Positions 1 to 11,300 of a DNA stretch of 64,000 nucleotides are shown here, piece by piece. Origin of the DNA: Metopolophium dirhodum (Eukaryota > Arthropoda > Insecta > Hemiptera > Aphididae). Positions within the stretch are counted from its first letter, which is position 1; every line of letters starts with the position of its first letter. The notes beneath the pieces were generated by a model. That model saw only the letters and a program-made list of their open reading frames with translations, did not search any database and was not told the origin of the DNA. The stretch is from the NCBI RefSeq assembly GCF_019925205.1, contig NC_083566.1, positions 14,942,001-15,006,000 of the forward strand, written 5' to 3'. A program made the translations under genes and the position numbers.

Positions 1-2100
1 TAAAATATTAATATATTTTATTTTGTTTTCAAAAATATTAAAAATTGAATATACCTTAGAAACGTAAATAAGTACCAAGTTATAAGTTATTTTGAAACTT
101 TCAAAATTAATTAATTAATCTGCTGTTCATTAGGTGCTTTGAGTCTTTAAATATATAATAAATAATATTAGGCAAATATATTTTAGGGCAAAGGATGCTG
201 TAGGATCCCACCATTCCAGCCAGTCCGCGCCTGGACACACAAGCTATGTATTAATATTAGATAGGTACTTATATTTTACTATCCATCTTATCCATCTATA
301 ACAACTACACTGGATCTAACTAATGAGAAATAACACAAGCAATTGAAAAATCTTACCATTTCTAGAAAAAAATATTAATATGTAACACCTATGTGATAGA
401 ACATAATGAATTTAACATTGTTATAAATTATAAGAAACAATATAAACTTGACAAAAAACAGGCTAAAAATGACAGCACTTTTTGATTTTTTGTAATTTGA
501 TTTTATTATACTTAATATTGAGTTTTGAAAAAATACAATCCTAGTATTTTCTAAACACTCCAAAATTCTTGTTGGTATAAATTGTATTTTAATAGTGATA
601 TTTAAGTGATACAAAAATATATACTTATAAGACAATATATGGAGTAAAATTTGAGTTTTAAAAGCCTAAAAATTAAATTTTAAAAAGCTACAACCGTTGT
701 ACTGTTGTTACAGCTTATTCAAATTATAACCAACCGAAATAACCATTGTTTGCAGCTAACTTTCATAATATAGTAACTATCACTTAAACAATCATTAAGT
801 ATATTGTAAAGACCAACTTATAAAAGGTGTATGTGTGCCTACCAACATATTATTTAACTTTGTAAATTACACCCATTGGCTGATACTGAATGATTCTTTA
901 CATAAAAAATTAAACCAGAATCATTAGAAAGTTTATCATTAATTTAAAACCTATAGTTATATTAATAATACAAATCCCTTAAACCTAGATTTATTAGGTA
1001 CTGGACATAACTTATTTTTGAATACTCCTGTTAGATGTTTCAATTAACTGTTAAAAACATATGGTGTCAGGTAGTTAAGTATTAATTTTTATCGGGGTTC
1101 TAATTTATATATTCTAAAATTGTACAAATACTCAAGTACCTTTAGTTATCATTAAGTTACTAAAATTAAAATTAAAATATACAATATAGGTAATTAGGTA
1201 AAAATTAAAATGTTGTATTAGGTATGTACCTACAATGTTTATGACTTATGTATAATATACCTAGGTACTGCTTTCTAAGATACTCAAATAGTACCTATTC
1301 AATAGGAATATTTATTTACCAATATAATTAACATAATAGTTAGTTGGTTAATTCAAGCAAATTAGTAATAAAATTAGATGACATAGGTACCTAAATAGAA
1401 TGGAATAGTCTGAAAGAATCTATTTTTTTAGTTCATATTTAAGTAATGCTGTTAAAATTTAAAATAATCACTGCATATATTATTTAGACTACCTAAATCA
1501 GAAATATTGAAGTACATTATGATTAACTAAAGATACTATAATTAGATATAAGTACATTTATTGAGAATACAAAAATAAACAGAATGTAATGTACACCTAC
1601 CATCAAATTTATGATATTATGTAAGCTTAACTTTCATAAAGTAAATACCTAGGAAGGAACATAAGACGGTAAACAAATATGTTGTTTTTAAATAGTGTAC
1701 CAAAAGATAGTCACGTATGTATACTTTGATATCCTAACACAAAAACATTTTCAAGTAGGTAATAAGAAATATCAGAATATATTAGTAGCCTTGATTCAAA
1801 ACTATGGAAAGATGGCAATTAAATTAAAATAAATAGGTACCGAATTTATAAATGTATTTAGAGTCAAGTTAGATATATATACCTAATACAATGTAATGAT
1901 CAAAATAATAACTGTAGTTTAGGTTAGGTACCTATGTAAGTATTAAATAGAATGTAATTTAGGCTTGAGTAGCTTGAATACTTAATTATATGTACGGTGC
2001 ACCTACTATTTGAGCCAAAATGTGAATTAAAATGACCAAAATTGAACCGCCTGTAACAGACACTTCCAATATGAAATACTTAGTGAAAACATAAGACACG
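1..2100. other. A+T-rich non-coding tract, probably intronic
   Basis: No convincing coding stretch on either strand. It lies downstream, on the minus strand, of the splice donor at 2231, so most of it is probably the first intron of that gene. The only G+C-rich patch is about 190-235. It contains GCGCGGACTGGC on the minus strand, which resembles the start of a hAT-type element end also seen near 50602 (GTGTCGGACTGGC). Confidence 0.4.
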
Positions 2101-2231
2101 GATTTTAAGCAAGAACGAAATGTTGCAACTGCTGTTCAACAATTGTCATCGGGGTAAATGGGCGAATCTCGCCGACCAAAATAATAGGCAGCGATGTAAG
2201 AGCAAGAACAAGGCACGGGGCACGAATTTAC

Positions 2232-2286
2232 CTTGGACAAACGATCCCAGGAACAGCGATCTCTTGTTGTTCTCCTGGAAAACCAT
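2232..2286 (-). CDS. First coding exon of an unrecognised gene
   Basis: On the minus strand an ATG in good context (CCGCCATGG) opens 18 codons, MVFQENNKRSLFLGSFVQ, plus one base, followed at once by a consensus donor (CAAG|GTAAAT). Upstream is a CpG-rich leader of about 800 bp, as expected for a 5' UTR and promoter. No following exon could be found with confidence between 1 and 2231, so the rest of the gene probably lies left of the window. I do not recognise the peptide and assign no function. The exon could be an alternative start, or a chance ATG inside a non-coding first exon. Confidence 0.4.
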
Positions 2287-3110
2287 GGCGGTAGCGTGGT
2301 GCATTTTGGGCGAGTGTGTGTGCGCACTGTGAAACGAATCCCGAATCAGATGGCAGGCCGATGTTGCGACCGAACCACCATGGACAGCGCGTTAAAACGT
2401 AACAGAGGCAATAATCGCCGTGGTCGTCACCAGTTGAAGCGGTCGCGGACGTGTGTAGGTATAACGAGTACGCGACCACGAACAGAGAAACCGCAACGGA
2501 ATGATAAATATTTTAAACGATATTAAACAATGGGGCGGAAAAACGACATTAAAAAATAGAATATAAAAACCCAAAATGGAAATACAAAAATTGCGCGTGT
2601 TACAAACGATGCGTCGCACTATTATAACCGAAAACGTTTTACTACTATCACGACTACGACGATGACGGTATCGATTGTTGTTGGTGGTGGTGGCGGTGGC
2701 GGGGCACGGAGGAGCGGGCGAAATACGCCGTTACAACTCTCTGTCGGCGGCCTCAAGGGGGGGGATTTTTCGCGCGCGTGTAGTGCTTTCGACACACGCG
2801 TGACGATGGTCGTCGGGGCTCGATCGCTCGCTGGTTAAGACGTCACCTTCTGCATCAGCAGCTCCTTCGTCCGTCGTCGTTAACGCCACCACCTCCGTTC
2901 TCGCTTCGCTTGTGCCCGTCGAGTGCCGGAGACCGGAGTGCGTATCGGTCGGTCGGCCGGTGCCCCGCGTGATGTGCAGTTTTGCGAAAACAGACTCGGG
3001 CGCGCGATGTTATCTAGGTACTTGATCTTCGAGTCTCGCCTGGTCCGGTCGAATGGAAGCAAAACATCCACTGAAACTGACGGAGAGGAATAGAGAAAAA
3101 ACTCTTAGGA
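2287..3110 (-). promoter_or_regulatory. CpG-rich leader and promoter island
   Basis: Base composition changes sharply from A+T-rich flanks to a block with many CpG dinucleotides (for example CGCGCGCG near 2771) and a GGT-type trinucleotide run near 2680. It sits directly upstream of the minus-strand ATG at 2286. No open frame here resembles a known protein, so 5' UTR plus promoter is the simplest reading. A divergent transcript on the plus strand is also possible. Confidence 0.5.
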
Positions 3111-3370
3111 TATCATAAAATGATAAAAAATTTGTTACTCATGAAAAAAAATTGTTGTTTTATTACACGCACTATCGGCTTACACGCCGCGCGCCATAGC
3201 GTAAAACACCGTCAAAACAACGGATCGCAAACAAAGCGGACGCAGGCGGTCAACTGTCGTACGACAAATTACCAAGGAGATTGCGTGTGCGCGCGCGCGT
3301 CTAGTGTTTTCACTCGTTAACAGATGTCGCTCTAGTTATGATCTAAGCTATAATATGAGTATGCGCAAAC

Positions 3371-3470
3371 CGATGGCAAAATCGATATATCGCTATATTG
3401 ATACATCGATTTTTACAATATCGATAATCGATAATATTCCCCTAAAAACAACGATTTATCGATTACCGGT
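3371..3470. promoter_or_regulatory. Cluster of ATCGAT / TATCGATA words
   Basis: Within 100 bp there are six or more CGAT cores (near 3371, 3382, 3406, 3421, 3428, 3452, 3459), several of them in ATCGAT or TATCGATA context. In Drosophila this word is the DRE core bound by DREF and BEAF-32 near housekeeping promoters. Here it lies some 250 bp outside the CpG island. A simple microsatellite-like origin is an alternative. Confidence 0.35.
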
Positions 3471-3551
3471 TATCACGCTCACAGCAAGCTCTCGTTCTGT
3501 TTATAAATATAAATTTATTATCATGAGTACACGACTATAATCATTAATCAC

Positions 3552-4732
3552 TAGAGCCCGGATTTATATGCATTTAAAAAGTGTCAAATATGATGCAAGT
3601 ATGCAAAGAAAGAGTGGCTAAATATGCAATTATATGCCATATTATGTTAATATGTCATACATTATACAATAACCACAATTGTACACCAATGATAGTAGGT
3701 ATAGTAGGTACTATTATAGATAATAATATACTATATCAGAATTCAGAAACAACAAAATATTGAAATACCTAATTAAAATTGTATTACTTTAAAAATCAAA
3801 AAGCAATATTTTATAATCTTCATTTTTTCATATTACGAGTCACTGCTTTATTTGTTGCGCACGTCGAAGTAACAACAGGGTATGACGAAACGCGGGTGTA
3901 TATGTGGTTTATTGTTGGTATTTGGTAATATATTATAATATTATACGTGCTCCGAGCTCATGAAGTGTTGCAAAAATGCAAAGGTGGGTAAGTTAATGAA
4001 AATAATTAACTGTGGCAAGTTAAGTTAATTGCTTTCAGTTAAGTTATGTTAACGAAAAAAAAATTTAACAAGATAAGTTTAAAGTTAGGATAAAATAAAC
4101 TTATCTCAGCTAAAAAAAGTACAATAATTTTAAGTCATAAACTCCCATACTAATTTGTTATGTAAAAACATTTACCAAGTCGTTTGACGCTATGTAAAAA
4201 ATTAGATTATTATAATATATAGTTCGAAAATAAATTCGACGAATCAGTATTGTCTAGTTGATTACGCATGACTCGAAAAGAAAATTAACTGCGCGATAAT
4301 GATAATTAACTATAAAAAGTTAAGTTATATAACAATAAAACTTTTAACTGAATAAATTAATAAGTTAAAAACAAAAAAAATTAACTAGTTGCGTTAAAAA
4401 GTTAAAAAAAATTAACTTTTTAACAAGTTAATGCCTACCTTTGCAAAAATGACAATATTTTAACAAAATTCTTCTAGAAAACACTATCAACGAATTTTTT
4501 CTCCTTTAAAATTACTAAAATGCATTTATCTTATATTAAAATACCTAATTTATTAAAAACCCATTAAATATGCGTGTTATATGCATTTGTGAACAAATAT
4601 GCAAAATATGCAATATACAATTTGGTGTCTAAATTCGGTATGATAATATGAACCGTGGACATTTTAAAACCCCCTAGACGTGTATACACTTAGTACAAAT
4701 ATGCAAAATTCATACTATAACACCGGGCTCTA
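3552..4732. mobile_element. hAT-type non-autonomous element (TAGAGCCCGG ends)
   Basis: Terminal inverted repeats TAGAGCCCGG at 3552 and CCGGGCTCTA ending at 4732 are flanked by TTAATCAC (3544-3551) and ATAATCAC (4733-4740). The flanks match at 7 of 8 bases, the duplication length typical of hAT elements. The interior is rich in ATGCAAAT/ATATGC words and encodes no transposase that I can see. A second element (3979-4443) is inserted in it, so the original was roughly 700 bp. Confidence 0.75.
3979..4443. mobile_element. hAT-type MITE of the TTAACTT-rich family, nested
   Basis: Ends are CAAAGGTGGG and CCTACCTTTG, flanked by a perfect 8-bp duplication CAAAAATG (3971-3978 and 4444-4451). The inside is dominated by repeated TTAACTT and AAGTTAA words. 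Related but more diverged copies are at 29141-29350 and 48474-49041. No coding capacity. Confidence 0.8.
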
Positions 4733-4740
4733 ATAATCAC

Positions 4741-6240
4741 AAATAGGTAAATAGAATTATAGAATAATATACCAATTATATCGCACATTATGCGAAACTC
4801 ATTGTATTCATTTTTATTATTTATTAGGGACCTTATTTGTATTCGTCACTTATTATATTTATTTTGTATAAGCATTACTTTTTAATATTTATTTATTTGG
4901 GGCATAAATTCAGACAATTTCTAACCTTTTGGAGTTTTTTTTTATTAAACTACTTTATTAACTATAAAATAAATGGTAAGATCGATAGAAAATTTTAAGG
5001 ATAAACAAACTCATATAAACAAAAAAAAATTCAAATATATTAGTTTTTTATATTTTAAACTTAAAAACATGATTTTGAAGTATTTTGATCTCCTGAGAAA
5101 ATATGCCCGGCCTGTTTTGAAAGCATCATTTTAATATTATGTATGCAATAACACACATATTTAAACAAAATAACAAAATCGCTTGGGAGCTAAACTACAT
5201 CCATTCCAATATTTCATATTTTCATAATATTATATTATAGTTATCTCTTAAATCTCGCATGGACCAACGCTATTGTAAGCGTTTGCTGGCTAATGGACGT
5301 TCTAACAAAACATTAGTAGAATGTTATAATTTATGCTGCGATGTGTCGCTATTAACCCAACTCCCAAGACACTTTTTTTAGGTATTTAATAGATATCAGT
5401 TATTGTACTTAAAATATGTAATTACAAGTTTGTAAATAACTAAATTATTTTAATTTAAAAAAAAGTTTAAGTATGCAAATTAGGAATGAAATAAATGTAT
5501 TTGTATGTAGATCACTAGTTTTAAATTCGCAGATAAATATGCCAAGATAGATCGCCTGCTACTCGAATGCCCATTTTAATTGTAAGGTAACATACAATAT
5601 CAATATTAAAAACATATGTTCCAGAGTTTACTACAATTATAAAAAAAAGGTTGACAAGTGTATTTAAATTATGTTTAAATTGTTTTGAAACAATATTTAG
5701 GGAAATCGATATGTCATTCCCTCAAAAATATTATTCTCTGTCTTTTTTGTAACGAGTGATTTTACTCTAAGATTACTTAAAAACATAGAAAAACGATTTG
5801 GCACAAATGCATTTTGTCTGTGTTGCGCGTGGGCCAGAGAGAGAAAACAAATAGTGCGCTGACATCCTCACTACAATACGCAGAATAGTTGAATTATAAA
5901 CGACTGTCGCAAGTTAACTGAAGTACTGGATAATGGAAACGACATGGTCGGCGGGGACCGGGGGACAGACACGAAATTGTGTCACTTAGCTGATAACAAT
6001 ACTGTTCTTGAAGTTTTCAGAGCTACCGGTGGTTTTATTTGGCTACACTATTTGTATCTTAGTCCGTGTTAAATGCAGAGGGAGCTGTGAACTCCAGGAA
6101 CACATAGCGACCCCCCGCACTTTGACTCTTGTACATACATTCGTGGCCGTGATAAGCTGCTCGTATCCAGTCCATTACATCTTAGTCCGTGATAATAATT
6201 ATTAAGTTTATGTTTTGTATAAGGATCGTGGTATAGATTT
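4741..6240. other. A+T-rich intergenic DNA with a half-MITE
   Basis: No gene is visible. Around 5826-5868 there is the sequence ACAAATAGTGCGCTGACATC with its left neighbour GCGCGTGGGCC. It matches the right half of the small MITE at 18881-19932 and acts as an unoccupied version of that target site. The rest is unremarkable A+T-rich sequence. Confidence 0.45.
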
Positions 6241-6317
6241 CAGTGTCTTCTTGTGCAGGTATACGTGAGGGCTATTACAATGCCCCCCCCCCCCCACTTT
6301 CGAAATTTGAACTTCTG

Positions 6318-6710
6318 ACCATGCCAAACGTTTGTGCATCGTTTGTGCAGAAATGTGCACCAAGTCCAATCGTTTGTGCACAAAAACTGAAAGCTCTATC
6401 CCTAAAACAAAATGGGGGGGCTATTGAAACGGTAGCACCCCCACATTGAATATTTGGATTTTTGAATGTGCCAAACGTTTGTGCATCGTTTGTGCAGAAA
6501 TGTGCACCAGGTCCCGACGTTTGTGCACAAAAACTCCCAGCGCTATCCAAAAAACAAAGTCGGGGGGCCATTGAAACGAGATACCCTCTTTTTGGAAAAT
6601 TGAAATTTTTAATGTGCCAAACGTTTGTGCAGAAATGTGCACCAGGTCCCGACGCTTGTGCACAAAAACTCCCAGCGCTATCCAAAAAACAAAGTGAGGG
6701 GTATTAACAC
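6318..6710. repeat. Three tandem units of about 147 bp
   Basis: The word CCAAACGTTTGTGCA recurs at 6324, 6471 and 6617, spacings 147 and 146. Each unit continues with GAAATGTGCACCA, a second TTGTGCACAAAAACT, then a block ending in GGGGG or similar. Units 2 and 3 are nearly identical for about 80 bp. Unit 3 lacks an internal 11-bp duplication (TCGTTTGTGCA). Because the spacing is close to a multiple of three, open frames run through on both strands, but the peptides only mirror the repeat and are not likely genes. Confidence 0.8.
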
Positions 6711-6719
6711 GAGGGTCCC

Positions 6720-8355
6720 CCTTTTTTGAAATTTTAAATATTTGTCATATTAATAAATGTTGTTTACGTACCTAATAGGCTTAATAGAATTTTACTATTG
6801 CCATGTAAACGTCTAGAAATAGTAGGGCAGTAGGTTCATAATATATTATATTTAAATATTGTATTATAATAATATGAATAATATAATAATATTATGTTTT
6901 AAATATTCCTAGGTTATTTAAAAATTAAATACCAGCGTTTCTAAAATACAAATACAAAAATCTTAATTTAAAATATCTAAAAACGTAATTACCGCTTATA
7001 AATTGTAACCACAGGTTAGCAATACTAACTTAAAAATAAAAAGTTATAAATTAATATAATAATTGCTTAAGTCGTATACAACCGAACGCAACTTAACCTA
7101 ATAACTATTAGTTGTTACATCTTATAATACGTATTTTGGGTATAACATTTAATTTTACACTTTTAATTTAATTCTGAATTGAAAATGTATCCCTCATACA
7201 GTTTTTTACTGTTACTAAAATAAACATTATTATTTATATGTAATATTATACCCACTTAAGACTTAGCACTCAATATTTTTATAATTAGCAAGAAAACATA
7301 CATTTGCACCAATAAACACATTATCTTTCTTGAATTACTGTTAGAAGCAATCATAATAAAATATACAGCAAGTTTATAATTTAAGTTAATTTTTAAAAAA
7401 AAATATTGATCGAAGAAATATTATCGATTTCTTGTGTTAAATTAACAAAATTGTTTTTATACTATATTAATTAAACAAACAAATCTGAATTCTTTCAGTA
7501 CACGCTATACCAGTGATCGGCAACCGGCGGCCCGCTTTAAATTCTACGATAACAACATTTAATCGAATATTATATCAAAAAAATCATATTGTATAAAATA
7601 TATAATTGAACGTTTCTATCAGTCATATTTTATAATGGTAGATATACCTTGACAGTTACCGATAAGATACCTAGAGTAGATACGACGAGTGTATTTTATA
7701 TTCTGTTCAGTAAAGTAAAACGTTGCGTTTTTTAACTATTCGCCAATCCATTTAATATTGATTATGAAGATGTTGATGTTGAGAGTATTTTTTAAGAGTA
7801 TTTTTAAGAGTATTCAAATACTTGTTTTGAAAAGTATGTAAAATACGCGTATTCAAGTGATTAAAAAGTATTTGAATACTTTTGCTCAAGTAGGTACTTA
7901 ATGAGAATTTATCATAGCTGATCTGAGTTCCAAAAATTGAACTTTAGATTTATAGTTTTTTAAAAATACTTGAAATCCTAACTTCATCAATATTAGTCTT
8001 ATCAATATATAAGTCTTTAAGATACAACGCAGTCAAGCCTTGAAATCGAATTTATATTCTCAAAAAAGTATCAACATTAAGATTGAAAAAAGAAAATTTC
8101 CCGCCAAATTAATTTTTGAATAATTTAAATTTTGAACACATTTCTGAATTTATCATGTATTAAAAAACTAAAAAACCCAACCAACTGTACCAACATTCCC
8201 TACTAATTATACGAATAGCGATACCAATATAAAAATTAATTTATGTAGGTATTCTATGAAAAATATCTATTTCCATATTCAAATATTATTGAATAATTCA
8301 AAAAACTTCAAAATCAATATTAAATATTCAATATTTATAAAGGCAACTGACTTTT
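6720..8355. other. A+T-rich intergenic DNA
   Basis: No gene seen. At 7511 a single transposon-like end, CAGTGATCGGCAACCGGCGG, appears without a recognisable partner. At about 7777-7895 the words AGAGTATTT and GTATTTGAATACTT repeat in both orientations, suggesting the remains of a small foldback element. Confidence 0.4.
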
Positions 8356-11300
8356 AGGAAACCAAAAAAAAAATTTTGAAAAAAATTAAGTGTAGGAATA
8401 AAAATTACAAAGTACAAACTAAAATGCCCATATTCTTAAACAAAAAAAACTATTCAAAATATTTAGTTCATTAAAGATAACGGTTATTCAAAAAAAAAAA
8501 AATTGAAGGAGGGTGTTGGCGCCCGCAGACAAATGCATTTTAGGAAACCAAAAAAAAAATTTTGAAAAATTGAAATGTGGGAATACACATTACAAAGTAC
8601 AAACTAAATTGCCCTGAATCTCAAACAGAAAAAACTATTCAAAATATTTAGTTCGTTAACGAATGATTATTCATAGGGCACCAATTTATCAATTTTCAAG
8701 TCAATACAAAATTTTCAACTAGTTACATAACTAAAAAAAAAAATTGAAGGAGAATGTTGGCGCCCGCAGGCAAATGCATTTTCGGAAACCAAAAAAAAAT
8801 TTTGAAAAAATTGAACTGTGGGAATACACATTACAAAGTACAAACTAAATTGCCCAGAATCTCAAACAGAAAAAACTATTCAAAATATTTAATTCATTAA
8901 GGAATGATTATTCATAGGGCACCCGATTGTCAATGTTTAAAAAATTTGGCTAGAGGTTAAATCATAAAAAAAAATTGAAGGAAGGTGTTGGCGCCCGCAG
9001 GCAAATGCATTTTCGGAAACCAAAAAAAAATTTTGAAAAAATTGAACTGTGGGAATACACATTACAAAGTACAAACTAAATAGCCCAGATTCTTAAACAG
9101 AAAAAACTATTCAATATTTAGTTCATTAACGATAAGGATTATTCAAGGGTACCCGATTGTCAATGTTTAAAAAATTTGGCTAGAGGTTAAATCATAAAAA
9201 AAAAATTGAAGGAGGGTGTTGGCGCCCGCAGGCAAATGCATTTTAGGAAACCAAAAAAAAATTTTGAAAAAATTGAACTGTGGGAATACACATTACAAAG
9301 TACAAACTAAATTGCCCTGAATCTCAAACAGAAAAAACTATTCAAAATATTTAGTTCGTTAACGAATGATTATTCATAGGGCACCAATTTATCAATTTTC
9401 AAGTCAATACAAAATTTTCAACTAGTTACATAACTAAAAAAAAAAAATTGAAGGAGGATGTTGGCGGCCGCAGGCAAATGCATTTTAGGAAACCAAAAAA
9501 AATTTTGAAAAAAATTAACTGTAGGAATACACATTACAAAGTACAAACTAAATTGCCCAGAATCTCAAACAGAAAAAACTATTCAAAATATTTAATTCAT
9601 TAAGGAATGATTATTCAAAGGGCACCCGATTGTCAATGTTTAAAAAATTTGGCTAGAGGTTAAATCATAACAAAAAATTGAAGGAAGGTGTTGGCGCCCG
9701 CAGGCAAATGCATTTTCGGAAACCAAAAAAAAATTTTGAAAAAATTGAACTGTGGGAATACACATTACAAAGTACAAACTAAATAGCCCAGATTCTTAAA
9801 CAGAAAAAACTATTCAATATTTAGTTCATTAACGATAAGGATTATTCAAGGGTACCCGATTGTCAATGTTTAAAAAATTTGGCTAGAGGTTAAATCATAA
9901 AAAAAAAATTGAAGGAGGGTGTTGGCGCCCGCAGGCAAATGCATTTTAGGAAACCAAAAAAAAATTTTGAAAAAATTGAACTGTGGGAATACACATTACA
10001 AAGTACAAACTAAATTGCCCTGAATCTCAAACAGAAAAAACTATTCAAAATATTTAGTTCGTTAACGAATGATTATTCATAGGGCACCAAGTTATCAATT
10101 TTCAAGTCAATACAAAATATCCAACTAAAGTTACATAACTAAAAAAAAAAATTGAAGGAGGGTGTTGGCGCCCGCAGGCAAATGCATTTTAGGAAACCAA
10201 AAAAAATTTTGAAAAAAATTAACTGTAGGAATACACATTACAAAGTACAAACTAAATTGCCCAGAATCTCAAACAGAAAAAACTTTTCAAAATATTTAAT
10301 TCATTAAGGAATGATTATTCATAGGGCACCCGATTGTCAATGTTTAAAAAATTTGGCTAGAGGTTAAATCATAAAAAAAAATTGAAGGAGGGTGTTGGCG
10401 CCCGCAGGCAAATGCATTTTCGGAAACCAAAAAAAAATTTTGAAAAAATTGAACAGTGGGAATACACATTACAAAGTACAAACTAAATAGCCCAGATTCT
10501 TAAACAGAAAAAACTATTCAATATTTAGTTCATTAACGATAAAGATTATTCAAGGGTACCCGATTGTCAATGTTTAAAAAATTTGGCTAGAGGTTAAATC
10601 ATAAAAAAAAAATTGAAGGAGGGTGTTGGCGCCCGCAGGCAAATGCATTTTAGGAAACCAAAAAAAAATTTTGAAAAATTTGAACTGTGGGAATACACAT
10701 TACAAAGTACAAACTAAATTGCCCTGAATCTCAAACAGAAAAAGCTATTCAAAATATTGTTAACGAATGATTATTCATAGGGCACCAAGTTATCAATTTT
10801 CAAGTCAATACAAAATATCCAACTAGAGTTACATAACTAAAAAAAAAAATTGAAGGAGGGTGATGGCGCCCGCAGGCAAATGCATTTTAGGAAACCAAAA
10901 AAAATTTTGAAAAAATTAACTGTAGGAATACACATTACAAAGTACAAACTAAATTGCCCAGAATCTCAAACAGAAAAAACTATTCAAAATATTTAATTCA
11001 TTAAGGAATGATTATTCATAGGGCACCCGATTGTCAATGTTTAAAAAATTTGGCTAGAGGTTAAATCATAAAAAAAAATTGAAGGAGGGTGTTGGCGCCC
11101 GCAGGCAAATGCATTTTCGGAAACCAAAAAAAAATTTTGAAAAAATTGAACAGTGGGAATACACATTACAAAGTACAAACTAAATAGCCCAGATTCTTAA
11201 ACAGAAAAAACTATTCAATATTTAGTTCATTAACGATAAAGATTATTCAAGGGTACCCGATTGTCAATGTTTAAAAAATTTGGCTAGAGGTTAAATCATA

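Noticed and set aside
140..232. Second exon of the gene starting at 2286 (acceptor before 227, in phase)
   Set aside because: It has an acceptable acceptor but no donor, and the sequence resembles a hAT-type transposon end found near 50602.
6275..6685. 136-codon minus-strand gene
   Set aside because: The peptide is three mirrored copies of the 147-bp repeat, and the frame stays open because the spacing is near a multiple of three.
8511..8530. TGGCGCCC as a tRNA-Lys primer-binding site of an LTR retroelement
   Set aside because: Only about eight bases match, no LTR flanks the site, and it recurs in every satellite unit.
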